Of a stretch of 64,000 bases of DNA, positions 54,900 to 63,053 are shown in pieces. The stretch covers positions 1 to 64,000 of the forward strand of contig NZ_BQXY01000006.1 in the NCBI RefSeq assembly GCF_024341905.1, in the 5' to 3' direction. The notes beneath the pieces are model-generated. The model saw nothing but the letters and a program-made list of their open reading frames with translations, was not told the origin of the DNA and did not search any database. Made by a program: the position numbers and the translations under genes. This stretch comes from Clostridium folliculivorans. GTDB lineage: Bacteria; Bacillota; Clostridia; Clostridiales; Clostridiaceae. Within the stretch, counting starts at the first letter, position 1. Each line of letters begins with the position of its first letter.

Positions 54900-54928
54900 T
54901 TGACAATGTCTATTTATGGAAGTATATG
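54900..54928 (+). promoter_or_regulatory. promoter of the beta-helix protein gene
   Basis: TTGACA (54900-54905) and TATATG (54923-54928) with a 17-bp spacer. It lies downstream of a possible in-frame ATG at 54916, which argues for the later start at 55033. Confidence 0.55.
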
Positions 54929-55032
54929 AGGAAGATAATATAAGATGCCTTAGAATAAAGGCGTATCTATATAGAATGAATATTGAACTAGATATAAATC
55001 TAGGAAGTCTGGCTATTAAGAGGAGGGGAAGA

Positions 55033-56736
55033 ATGAATAAAGATATTATGACTGCTTCAAAAATACTACAGAATAATTCAAATGAATTAAAAGATAAATA
55101 TAACTTTGGTGAAAATGTTTATATATTTGACGAGTCAATGCCAAAAGATTATATACAAGATATATGCGATAAAATATTTAGAGCTCAGGAAGCTAATCAT
55201 TTTGGTGAAGAAAGATATGCTATTTTCTTTAAACCTGGTTCATATGACTTAAATATGAAAGTTGGGTTTTACACGCAAGTAGCAGGAATTGGGGAGACAC
55301 CTTATGATGTAAACGTAACAGGCTCAATAGAGGTAGATGCTGCTTGGAGTAATGGTAATGCCCTTTGTAACTTTTGGAGAGTATGTGAAAACCTTAGTAT
55401 AACACCAACCAATGGAGTTGCTAAGTGGGCAGTATCTCAGGCGTCACCATTAAGAAGAGTATATATAAAAGGAGATTTAACCCTATATGATGGAGGATGG
55501 TCAAGCGGAGGATTTTTAGCTGATTCATTGATAGAGGGAGAGATAATTTCAGGGACACAGCAGCAGTGGTTTTCAAGAAATAATGAATTTAAGACATGGA
55601 ACGGAAGCTCATATAATATGTTTTTTGTAGGAGATACTAATCCACCTGAAGGACAATGGCCAGAGCATCCATTTACTAAGATTGAGGCTGCTCCTGTTAT
55701 GAAAGAAAAACCATTTTTAATGATAGATGCCGATGGAGATTATAAGGTATTTGTTCCTGAGTTTCAAAGAGAGACTAAAGGGACTACATGGAAGGAAAGA
55801 AAGGTTTTAGGTAAGAAAGTATCTCTTGAAAACTTTTATATAGCTTATTCAAAAAGAACTAGTGCAAGAGATATAAATTGTGCTCTTGAGCAAGGTAAAA
55901 ATATACTATTTACTCCAGGAATATATCATATTGATGAAACTATAAACATAAGGAAGAAAGATACTATAATATTGGGTATTGGAATTGCAACTTTGCTTGC
56001 TGATAATGGTGTAGTGATTATGTCTATTGACGATGTTGAAGGAGTAAATGTTTCAGGGTTACTTTTCGATGCTGGAACAGTAGAATCTTTGGTATTGCTA
56101 GAGGTTGGAAAAGAAGGTGAATCTAATAACAATTCATCAAATCCAATTGTGCTAAGTGATTTGTTCTTTAGAGTTGGAGGAGCAGATATAGGCAAGGTTG
56201 AGGTGTGTTTAAAGATAAATAGTGATTATGTGATTGGTGATCATTTTTGGGTATGGCGTGCAGATCATGGAAAAGGTGTAGGTTGGGATACCAATATCAC
56301 TTCAAATGGAGTAATAGTAAATGGTAATGATGTCACCTTATATGCACTTATGGTTGAGCATTTTCATAAATATCAAACTATATGGAATGGTGAGAGAGGA
56401 AAAACTTATTTTTATCAAAGTGAAATCCCGTATGATGCACCAAATCAGGCTAGCTGGATGAATGGTAAGACTAAAGGATATGCATCCTATAAGGTTAGTG
56501 ATAAGGTAAATTCACATGAAGCCTACGGTTTAGGGGTTTATAGTTATATCATTAATCGTGGCATTAAGCTTGATAGTGCCATTGAGATGCCAGATAAAAA
56601 GAATGTAAAGATCAAAAATGCAGTTACAGTTTATCTAAATGGTCACGGTGGGATTTCTAATATAATTAATAAAGACAACAAATCTGTGAATTGGTTTAAT
56701 CGTATGAGTAGAAGTATGGAATACTTGCAAAAATAA
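55033..56736 (+). CDS. right-handed beta-helix protein (pectate-lyase/GH55-like superfamily)
   Basis: A 567-residue protein without a signal peptide or membrane segment. Conserved blocks 'AIFFKPGSYDLNMKVGFYTQVAGIG', 'NFWRVCENLSITP', 'WAVSQASPLRRVYIKGDL', 'YDGGWSSGGFLADS', 'SGTQQQWFSRN' and 'MKEKPFLMID' match a family seen mostly in actinobacteria. There it is often labelled coagulation factor 5/8-type or adenylyl-cyclase-like. The fold resembles pectate-lyase_3/GH55 helices, and carbohydrate cleavage is possible but unproven. ATG at 55033 is chosen for AGGAGG six bases upstream. It is a single gene with its own promoter and terminator, which suggests acquisition as an independent unit. Confidence 0.78.
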   Translation: MNKDIMTASKILQNNSNELKDKYNFGENVYIFDESMPKDYIQDICDKIFRAQEANHFGEERYAIFFKPGSYDLNMKVGFYTQVAGIGETPYDVNVTGSIEVDAAWSNGNALCNFWRVCENLSITPTNGVAKWAVSQASPLRRVYIKGDLTLYDGGWSSGGFLADSLIEGEIISGTQQQWFSRNNEFKTWNGSSYNMFFVGDTNPPEGQWPEHPFTKIEAAPVMKEKPFLMIDADGDYKVFVPEFQRETKGTTWKERKVLGKKVSLENFYIAYSKRTSARDINCALEQGKNILFTPGIYHIDETINIRKKDTIILGIGIATLLADNGVVIMSIDDVEGVNVSGLLFDAGTVESLVLLEVGKEGESNNNSSNPIVLSDLFFRVGGADIGKVEVCLKINSDYVIGDHFWVWRADHGKGVGWDTNITSNGVIVNGNDVTLYALMVEHFHKYQTIWNGERGKTYFYQSEIPYDAPNQASWMNGKTKGYASYKVSDKVNSHEAYGLGVYSYIINRGIKLDSAIEMPDKKNVKIKNAVTVYLNGHGGISNIINKDNKSVNWFNRMSRSMEYLQK

Positions 56737-56757
56737 TAGTTCTAAGTAAAGGGAGAT

Positions 56758-56798
56758 GTTGTAAAACTATTAAGGAAATAGTTTTGCAACATTTTTTT
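56758..56798 (+). terminator. terminator after beta-helix gene
   Basis: Stem GTTGTAAAACTATT with AAATAGTTTTGCAAC (one mismatch), followed by T7. Confidence 0.85.
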
Positions 56799-56816
56799 GT
56801 TTTAGTATATCTTACA

Positions 56817-56910
56817 TATTTCAACAGGACGCTTTAGTAGCGCCATATTTTTAAGTTTTTTCACCAGAAGCTGTGAAAGTTTTAAAATAGACTTCAGATT
56901 GAGTATGCAC
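56817..56910 (+). repeat. composite intergenic repeat: family 3 (copy 3) joined to family 1 (copy C)
   Basis: 56817-56844 (ATTTCAACAGGACGCTTTAG and following) matches the second half of the repeats at 15443 and 38777. Immediately after, 56845-56910 is a diverged copy of the 100-bp family 1 element (TTTTTAAGTTTTTTCACCAG, GTGAAAGTTTTAAAATAGA, TTCAGATTGAGTA). Confidence 0.55.
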
Positions 56911-56985
56911 ATTTTTTATAATCACAGTAAAAAATAAAAAAAAATTATTATTTCGAATATAGTATATTGATTTATAGTTATATCT

Positions 56986-57004
56986 GTTATATATTATATA
57001 TAAC
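56986..57004. promoter_or_regulatory. GntR/YtrA-type operator GTTATATAT-T-ATATATAAC
   Basis: A perfect 19-bp palindrome lies 41 bp before the start of the YtrA-type regulator, in the expected core promoter position. It has the GTxAT...ATxAC form typical of GntR-family operators, so negative autoregulation is likely. Confidence 0.65.
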
Positions 57005-57044
57005 AAATATAACTTGTATAATTAAAAATGAGAGGAAGTGCAGA

Positions 57045-57422
57045 ATGCTGATAAAGATAGATTTTCAAAGCGAAGTACCTATATACCTCCAATTAAAGAA
57101 TCAAATTGTCCATGGAATAGCAAGTGGAGAGCTTAAGCCAGAAGAAAGTTTACCGTCAGTTCGTCAAATGGCAGAAGATATCGGTATAAATCTTCATACA
57201 GTAAATAAAGGATATAACTTATTAAAAGATGAAGGCTTTGTAACAATAGATAGACGTAAGGGTGCAGTGGTTAATGCAATTCCAATAAAGCAAAATGAAA
57301 AGGCTACAAATTCTTTGAAGGAAGAATTAAAGAACATTATTGCACAAGCTCATTGTTTTGGAGTTTCTAAGGAAGATTTTATTAGTGAATGTAAAAAATT
57401 ATATTATGAATATGAGAAGTGA
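57045..57422 (+). CDS. GntR-family (YtrA subfamily) regulator
   Basis: A 125-residue repressor. The winged HTH is complete ('PIYLQLKNQIVHGIASGELKPEE', 'LPSVRQMAEDIGINLHTVNKGYNLLKDEGF', 'DRRKGAVV'), with a short helical dimerisation tail of about 45 residues, as in YtrA-like proteins that have no ligand domain. ATG at 57045 is chosen for GAGAGGAAG upstream; the longer in-frame extension runs through the operator. It is the first gene of a three-gene operon, 19 bp before the DUF1648 gene, and probably controls it in response to cell-envelope stress, as YtrA regulators do. Confidence 0.9.
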   Translation: MLIKIDFQSEVPIYLQLKNQIVHGIASGELKPEESLPSVRQMAEDIGINLHTVNKGYNLLKDEGFVTIDRRKGAVVNAIPIKQNEKATNSLKEELKNIIAQAHCFGVSKEDFISECKKLYYEYEK

Positions 57423-57441
57423 ACCTTAAGGAGGTTTGTTT

Positions 57442-58572
57442 ATGAGTGATTTATTTATTATGAATTTAATGTCTGCTTTAGTTATAGGATTATTGTATGT
57501 TACGTTTTTGCTTACTCCTAAAATGACTAGAAAGGATATAATATTTGGAATTGTAATACCACTAGATAGAGCCAAAGACAAAGAGATTGAAGCAGCTACC
57601 AAAAGTTATTATGCAAATATTACAATTTTCACTACTGTTATTGCTGTTCTATATTTTGTAGTTCAGAATACTATTTTTAATAATCCAGCAATTTTAGTAG
57701 CAGTAGTTTTTATTATAATTTTTGTGTATTTTTTAATATTTTTAAAAGCTAATAGTAGAATTAAAGCTTATAAAGCTAAAAATAACTTGCTAGCAAATAA
57801 AAAGCAGATGGTTTATGTAAATACAGAAATGTCACAAAAGTTGAGAAATACTGCAGTACTATCATCCTTTTGGTTCATAATACCTGCAATAATAGCGGCT
57901 TGTAATCTAATATTACCATTGATGAAATATGATCAGCTTCCTTCTAAAATAGGAATCCACTGGAATATATATGGAGTAGCAGATAACTTCATCGATAAGT
58001 CTGTAGGGGCAGTAATAACAAATGGGATGATGATGGTAATATTAGTAGGTATATTAGCTTTTGCTAACTACTCTATTGCAATTAGTAAAAACAAGATCGA
58101 TGTAGCTCAGCCTATGTCTTCATCACAAAAATTATATAAATTTAAAAGATTTAATTCAATCATGTTATTTTCATTAACTTTAGTAATTTCTAGTTTAATA
58201 ACAGTATTTAATTTAAATTCATTAAATCTAATTTCTGTTAATTTAGCAAAAATAACTCCAGTGTTGATAGTTGCCTTTGTACTGATAATTTTTGTACCGA
58301 TATTCTTAACTTTTAAACTTGGCCAAGGAGGAAGTAATTTAAAAACTTCAACTAATGAAGATATCGATAATACTGTTAGTAATATAGATGATGATATATT
58401 TTGGAAGCTTGGATCAATATACTATAACCCAAATGATCCTTCGCTTTTCGTAGAAAAACGTTTTGGTGTTGGTTGGACATTAAACTTTGGCAATAAGATT
58501 GCCATTGCCATATCAATTGGATTTATAATTTTAATACTGGCAATGTGTATATTTCCTTTGATATTTTCTTAA
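57442..58572 (+). CDS. DUF1648 (SdpI-like) membrane protein with DUF5808 tail
   Basis: A 376-residue membrane protein with about eight hydrophobic helices. The DUF1648 signature is 'LPSKIGIHWNIYGVADNFIDKS', related to the immunity protein SdpI. The C-terminus 'DDDIFWKLGSIYYNPNDPSLFVEKRFG', followed by 'WTLNFGN', is the DUF5808 module and leads into a last helix. ATG at 57442 follows AAGGAGG by seven bases. It sits between the YtrA-type regulator and the YhfC protease gene. The combination suggests envelope defence or resistance to an antimicrobial peptide; that is inference. Confidence 0.87.
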   Translation: MSDLFIMNLMSALVIGLLYVTFLLTPKMTRKDIIFGIVIPLDRAKDKEIEAATKSYYANITIFTTVIAVLYFVVQNTIFNNPAILVAVVFIIIFVYFLIFLKANSRIKAYKAKNNLLANKKQMVYVNTEMSQKLRNTAVLSSFWFIIPAIIAACNLILPLMKYDQLPSKIGIHWNIYGVADNFIDKSVGAVITNGMMMVILVGILAFANYSIAISKNKIDVAQPMSSSQKLYKFKRFNSIMLFSLTLVISSLITVFNLNSLNLISVNLAKITPVLIVAFVLIIFVPIFLTFKLGQGGSNLKTSTNEDIDNTVSNIDDDIFWKLGSIYYNPNDPSLFVEKRFGVGWTLNFGNKIAIAISIGFIILILAMCIFPLIFS

Positions 58573-58599
58573 TTAATTTTAAAGTAAGGGGTAAATGTA

Positions 58600-59379
58600 A
58601 TGGTAAGTAATAGTGTGATTATTTCTTTAGTTGTTGTTATGGTTTTATGTTTTGTAGTTCCTATAGGAACACTCATCTTCTTTAAGGTAAAAGAGCATTT
58701 CTCTATAAAAACTACTTTCGTAGGAATATTAGGGTTTGTGTTATTTAGCTTAGTACTAGAGCAGTTTATGCATAAGGCGGTGATATCCTCTAAAATATTA
58801 ACAGTGGGTACGTTAGGTTTTGGTATTTATGGAGCACTTGCTGCTGGAGTTTTTGAAGAAGTTGGACGTTTTGTAATGTTTAAGACTCTGCTTAAAAAAA
58901 ATAGAGAGTGGAAAGATGGTATAGGCTATGCAATAGGTCATGGAGGAATAGAGGCAATATTGTTAGGTGGATTAGGCATGGTCAATTCATTAGTTATAGC
59001 GCTAGCTGTAAATTCAGGTACACTAGGAGTATTACTAAAAGGCCAGAGTTCATCTGTTGCAGATACTGTGAAGAACTCTGTAGTAAATGCAACTGCTGCA
59101 GGGGTAGCACTTGGCGGAGCTGAGAGAGTATTTGCATTTATAATTCAAATAGCTCTTACTTTTGTAGTTTTATATGGAATAAAGCAAAGAAAGAATATAT
59201 ACCTTCTAATAGCAATTTTAATTCATGCTTTAGTTGATCTTGCGCCAGCTTTATATCAATCTAAGATTATAACTAGTGTTGCAGCTATAGAAGGATTGCT
59301 ATGTATTTTTGCAATAGTTGGATTAGTATTTATAGTTAGAAGTAAGAAAATGTTTGAAAATGCTGAACTTAATGATTAA
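58600..59379 (+). CDS. YhfC-family intramembrane metalloprotease
   Basis: A 259-residue polytopic protein of the YhfC family, related to CPBP/Abi intramembrane proteases. The candidate metal and catalytic motifs lie in helices: 'FEEVGRFVMF' (Glu-Glu), 'GYAIGHGGIEAILLG' (His) and 'ILIHALVDLAPAL' (His, Asp). About seven membrane segments are present. AAGGGG precedes the ATG, and the gap to the DUF1648 gene is 27 bp, so it is the last gene of the operon. CPBP-type proteins often give self-immunity to bacteriocins, which fits the SdpI-like partner. Confidence 0.87.
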   Translation: MVSNSVIISLVVVMVLCFVVPIGTLIFFKVKEHFSIKTTFVGILGFVLFSLVLEQFMHKAVISSKILTVGTLGFGIYGALAAGVFEEVGRFVMFKTLLKKNREWKDGIGYAIGHGGIEAILLGGLGMVNSLVIALAVNSGTLGVLLKGQSSSVADTVKNSVVNATAAGVALGGAERVFAFIIQIALTFVVLYGIKQRKNIYLLIAILIHALVDLAPALYQSKIITSVAAIEGLLCIFAIVGLVFIVRSKKMFENAELND

Positions 59380-59403
59380 TAATAGAAATAGAAATATGAG
59401 AAA

Positions 59404-59453
59404 GGCCATGCAAGTAAAGGAGCAAGTTCCTTTATGTGCATGGTCTTTTTTTC
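59404..59453. terminator. bidirectional terminator between YhfC and GGDEF genes
   Basis: A long stem of GGCCATGCA and TGCATGGTC-type arms with an inner AAAGGA/TCCTTT pair, followed by TTTTTTTC. It is convergent with the minus-strand gene, which ends eight bases later. Confidence 0.75.
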
Positions 59454-59460
59454 TTTAAGT

Positions 59461-60537
59461 CTAGCAGACTTTGTTTCTACCTGTACGCTTTGCAAGGTAT
59501 AAAGCATCATCAGCTGCATCCAAGATATTATTGATATTAACTACTGAATCAGGATAAGAAGCTACGCCTATAGAAACTGTTACATGAATTTGCTTATTGT
59601 CCTCAATTGTGAATAAGGCTTCTTCTACATTTTTTCTTATCCGTTCTGCAATTTCGGCTGCATGCTTACAATTACAATCAAGTAAAATTGCGGTGAATTC
59701 TTCACCACCATTCCTAGAAACTATATCGAAGCTTCTGCAAGAATTCATTAGTATATCGCTAAACTGCTTCAAAACCAAGTCCCCAGACGAATGACCGTAG
59801 GTATCATTTACTTTTTTAAAAAAATCTATATCTAGCATAAGAATTGATAAATGTTCATTTTTTTCAACAGTGTTATGTATGAGGTGATTTAACATATTAT
59901 CAAAAGATCTTACATTATTAAGTCCAGTAAGAAAATCCTTAGTAGATTCATATTTTAGCTTTCTATTAAGAGTATTAATTTTAGTTATATAATTTAAAAT
60001 GTAGTACACTAAGGCACATACAATAATATTGCTAATTATATAGTTTTTCAATACTATGAAGAGGAAAGTATAGTTTGAGATAAGTATTGAAAAAACTACT
60101 ATTCCATACAGTAGATTTAGTAAAGTCATATGGAGGAACTTTAATTTGTAGTTAACTTTAAGTTTGTATACAATGCTGTAAGCTAATAATAAAACAATTA
60201 AGCCTAAGGATCCTACTATAGAAGCCTCATTGATACCATAATAACCAATTCTGAATATCACTATAATAATTGTAGTTATAAGGTTAGATAAAAAACCTCC
60301 ATAAATTGATGAAACAATCATAGCTATTATCCTAAAATCTAAGTGTATCTTATCATATATGGTAATGCCGTAAAAAATTAAAACACATCCTACAAAGCCT
60401 GTTAAGAGTCCTAATAATATCTTATCTTTTATAGTGGTATTGTCTTCAAAGTTAATATTCTTATGTTCAAACAATTGATTGCCGAGAAATAAGAATGTTA
60501 TAAGAATGGTAGCATTTACAAACAGTAAACTAATCAT
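59461..60537 (-). CDS. membrane diguanylate cyclase (5TMR-LYT-like plus GGDEF)
   Basis: A 358-residue c-di-GMP synthase. Residues 1-190 form six or so membrane helices of the 5TM-5TMR_LYT sensor type. The GGDEF domain (about 200-358) has 'DFLTGLNNVRSFD', 'LDIDFFKKVNDTYGHSSGD' and the active-site 'RNGGEEF', plus 'VSIGVASYPD', so catalysis should be intact. I see no RxxD inhibitory site. ATG at 60537 is chosen for GGAGGTGAG upstream; an earlier TTG overlaps it. It is a possible source of the signal sensed by the GEMM-I riboswitch at 42 kb, though many cyclases usually coexist. Confidence 0.92.
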   Translation of the reverse strand: MISLLFVNATILITFLFLGNQLFEHKNINFEDNTTIKDKILLGLLTGFVGCVLIFYGITIYDKIHLDFRIIAMIVSSIYGGFLSNLITTIIIVIFRIGYYGINEASIVGSLGLIVLLLAYSIVYKLKVNYKLKFLHMTLLNLLYGIVVFSILISNYTFLFIVLKNYIISNIIVCALVYYILNYITKINTLNRKLKYESTKDFLTGLNNVRSFDNMLNHLIHNTVEKNEHLSILMLDIDFFKKVNDTYGHSSGDLVLKQFSDILMNSCRSFDIVSRNGGEEFTAILLDCNCKHAAEIAERIRKNVEEALFTIEDNKQIHVTVSIGVASYPDSVVNINNILDAADDALYLAKRTGRNKVC

Positions 60538-60858
60538 ATAGCTCACCTCCAAACAAAATTATTATATACAAATTATAGCATAGCTTGTACATTTGTTGGA
60601 TATGAATAAAAAATAATTATTAATAAATAAAATTTACTTGAAAATAGTTTCTCAAGAAAAGGTTTTAGATTAAAGTAGTTTATCGGTGAAACTGCTCTAA
60701 TACAGTTTTAATAAAAAGTAATAAGAAAAGTATTCTTATATTGCCAGTAGGAGTTATAATAATAAAGTGGTGTTTATATCACAAGAGTGAGTAATAAAGC
60801 TATATAAACACTTCAGAACAGAATGTATATTTAAAAACTATATTCTCATAAACAAATA

Positions 60859-60883
60859 GGTTCGAACTGGTACATCTATATCG
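60859..60883 (-). repeat. repeat family 1 end fragment (copy D)
   Basis: GGTTCGAACTGGTACATCTA matches the outer end of copy B (reverse complement of 38544-38570) with one change. The central hairpin of the element is absent. Confidence 0.5.
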
Positions 60884-60929
60884 ATTAATTCTATTTAGAA
60901 AGGCGTATATAGGAACTTGGCGATTGGGT

Positions 60930-60967
60930 AATAAATATTTATAAGTAGATTCTTATAAATATTTATT
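60930..60967. other. perfect 16-bp hairpin upstream of MATE gene
   Basis: AATAAATATTTATAAG (60930-60945) and CTTATAAATATTTATT (60952-60967) flank a 6-base loop, ending 40 bp before the start codon. It is AT-only apart from one G-C pair. It could be a 5' UTR stability element or an operator. Confidence 0.5.
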
Positions 60968-61007
60968 GTTTATATTTCGCGCAGTGGTCTTATACGTAGG
61001 TGACAAA

Positions 61008-62360
61008 ATGAAGTTTATCCGTAAAGATATCATCACTATGACACTGCCAATTCTTGCGGAGCAATTATTTGTAATGTCTATGGGAATGGTAAACACCATG
61101 ATGGCAGGCCATATAGGAAAAGAAGCTGTATCAGCAATTGGTATGGTAGACTCAGTAAACAATATTTTTATAGCTTTCTTTTCAGCACTAGCAATTGGAG
61201 GAATGGTTGTAGTAGCCCAATTTATAGGACAGGGAAATACGAAAAAGGCAAATGAATCTATGAAACAAGCATTGTACTCTGGAGTATTTATAACGCTAAT
61301 CATTACACTTCTAATGTTTTTATTTAAAGAACCACTAATAAAGCTTCTTTTCGGATCTGTAGATTATGAGGTTATGCATTCAACAGATAAGTACTTATCT
61401 ATAACACTTTTAACTTATCCGTTTATAACAATAGATCTAATCTGCAATGGTATACTTAGAGGAGCAGGAGATACTAAAACGCCTATGAAAATAACTATTT
61501 TCATGAACATTATGAATGTTGCTTTTACTTTTTCTTTTATAAATATAGTAAAGTTAGGGGTCACAGGTGCAGCAATAGGCATAGCTTTAGCTAGAGTAAT
61601 TGGTGCGTTGCTTGTATTAAGTGTTTTATTAAGAGGATCAAAGATTATTAAGTTAACGGAAATAAAGAAATTCAAACCTAATAAAGGCTTGCTTACTCCT
61701 ATATTTTCAGTTGGGTTACCGGCTAGCGTTGAATCTTTGGTATTTAACGGAGGGAAGTTAATAACACAAATATATATTGTTAATATGGGAACTGCGGTTA
61801 TAGCTGCAAATTCTATAACAAACTCAATTGGTGGGATGATAAATATACCTGGAAATGCTTTATGCGTTACTGCTACAGCATTGGTAGGTCAATACATGGG
61901 AAGAGGGGATAGTAAGGAAGCTGAAAAAACTCTAGCTTATATCACTAAACTTGCAACAGTTGCTTTAACAATTATGGCACTGGCGGTTTTGCCCTTTTCA
62001 AGAATACTTCCTTCACTATATACTAGTGATCAAGAAATAGTTAATCTCAGTGCTCATGTTTGCAGACTATATTCTATCTTTACTCCAGTTTGGGCAATTT
62101 CTTTTGTATTACCATCGGGACTTAAAGGTGCAGGTGATGGTAAGTATACAATGATTACGTCGTTTATAGGTATGTGGGCTTTTAGAGTTACTATGGGATA
62201 CTTCATAGGAGTCACTTTACACTTTGGACTTGCAGGTGTATGGATGGGAATGTTCATAGACTGGGTAGTTAGAGGAATATTATATTTCATTAGATTTGTA
62301 AGAGGAAAATGGAAGAATCGTGTAGTAATTCAGAGAATGGTTGAGACAACCTCAGCATAA
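61008..62360 (+). CDS. MATE-family efflux transporter (second)
   Basis: A 450-residue cation-coupled drug/metabolite exporter with twelve helices. 'LPILAEQLFVMSMGMVNTMMAGHIG', 'NGILRGAGDTKTPMKITIFMNIMNV' and 'LPSGLKGAGDGKYTM' are family signatures repeated in each half. ATG at 61008 follows TAGGTGAC; the extension upstream runs through the 60930 hairpin and has no site. It is only distantly similar to the MATE gene at 39.8 kb. It has its own terminator. Substrate is unknown. Confidence 0.92.
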   Translation: MKFIRKDIITMTLPILAEQLFVMSMGMVNTMMAGHIGKEAVSAIGMVDSVNNIFIAFFSALAIGGMVVVAQFIGQGNTKKANESMKQALYSGVFITLIITLLMFLFKEPLIKLLFGSVDYEVMHSTDKYLSITLLTYPFITIDLICNGILRGAGDTKTPMKITIFMNIMNVAFTFSFINIVKLGVTGAAIGIALARVIGALLVLSVLLRGSKIIKLTEIKKFKPNKGLLTPIFSVGLPASVESLVFNGGKLITQIYIVNMGTAVIAANSITNSIGGMINIPGNALCVTATALVGQYMGRGDSKEAEKTLAYITKLATVALTIMALAVLPFSRILPSLYTSDQEIVNLSAHVCRLYSIFTPVWAISFVLPSGLKGAGDGKYTMITSFIGMWAFRVTMGYFIGVTLHFGLAGVWMGMFIDWVVRGILYFIRFVRGKWKNRVVIQRMVETTSA

Positions 62361-62453
62361 ATTATTTAAATATCAGTAAAAATCATCAATAAGTATATTG
62401 AATAGATCAATAGAATAATAAGCAAAATATATGCTAACTAAAGTTGGGGATTA

Positions 62454-62490
62454 AAAAAGTAGCTAAAGGTTTTAGCTACTTTTTTATTTT
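62454..62490 (+). terminator. terminator after second MATE gene
   Basis: Perfect stem AAAAAGTAGCTAAA/TTTAGCTACTTTTT with a 3-base loop, ending in T-rich sequence. Confidence 0.85.
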
Positions 62491-62535
62491 CATTATATAT
62501 TTAAATAAAGGGAAATCAAAATACTAAGAGACATG

Positions 62536-62635
62536 GATGTACCACTTCATAATAAAACTTATTATTTTTAAAACTCTCACCAGAACCAATGAGAGTTTTA
62601 AAAATAGATTTCGGATCGAAGTGATACAGCTATAT
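62536..62635 (+). repeat. palindromic intergenic repeat, family 1 (copy A)
   Basis: A 100-bp element with nested inverted repeats: outer GTACCACTTC/GAAGTGATAC and inner TATTTTTAAAACTCTCA with its perfect complement TGAGAGTTTTAAAAATA. It matches 38551-38640 in reverse orientation and 56845-56910 more weakly. It lies at the 3' end of the SemiSWEET gene. Confidence 0.7.
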
Positions 62636-62904
62636 TAACTTTCATTAAATTTTCGAACATTATCAAACTTATATTTTAATATTATTGATGCTAAAACCAA
62701 GGTTACTGCATTTGCTGCTATTATAGCAATATCTTTTATGTAAGCACCATAGATTAACCAACAAAATACACCAATTGTAAAAAGAAGATACATAACGAAA
62801 GATATACCTGCAGTATCTTTTGTTTTTATTGTTTTTACTGCTTGGGGAACAAAGGAAACCGTTGTTAAAATCGCTGCTATTATACTTATAAACTTAAAAA
62901 ACAT
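62635..62904 (-). CDS. SemiSWEET-type sugar transporter
   Basis: An 89-residue protein with three membrane helices, the half-unit of SWEET transporters. It would work as a homodimer for passive sugar movement. The PQ-loop motif is in 'ILTTVSFVPQAVKTIKTKDTAGIS', with 'MYLLFTIGVFCWLIYG' as TM2 and 'ANAVTLVLASIILKYKF' as TM3. The second of two adjacent ATGs is preferred because AAGGAGG is five bases before it. It is a single gene between convergent MATE and co-directional hydrolase genes. Confidence 0.92.
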   Translation of the reverse strand: MFFKFISIIAAILTTVSFVPQAVKTIKTKDTAGISFVMYLLFTIGVFCWLIYGAYIKDIAIIAANAVTLVLASIILKYKFDNVRKFNES

Positions 62905-63053
62905 CATGCCCTCCTTCGATATATAAACTTTATTTATTATGGTGCTTTACAAGCTAAGTTTATTATATAAATAAGGACATTTCAATTGCTAAAGTTTACT
63001 ACTGTATTGGTACAGTTGAGGATGGCATTACATAAACTATTAGATTACATTGA

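Larger units (their letters stand above)
60538..61007. other. intergenic region with repeat fragment and strong hairpin
   Basis: It contains a fragment of repeat family 1 (60859-60883), the GATTAAAGTAGTTTAT motif near 60670 and the 16-bp hairpin at 60930-60967. No gene is seen. Confidence 0.45.

Noticed and set aside
54916..55032. Upstream extension of the beta-helix protein
   Set aside because: It begins between the -35 and -10 boxes of a good promoter. AGGAGG is located before the ATG at 55033.
56967..57044. Upstream extension of the GntR regulator
   Set aside because: It covers the 19-bp operator palindrome and gives a hydrophobic non-homologous N-terminus. A proper site precedes the ATG at 57045.
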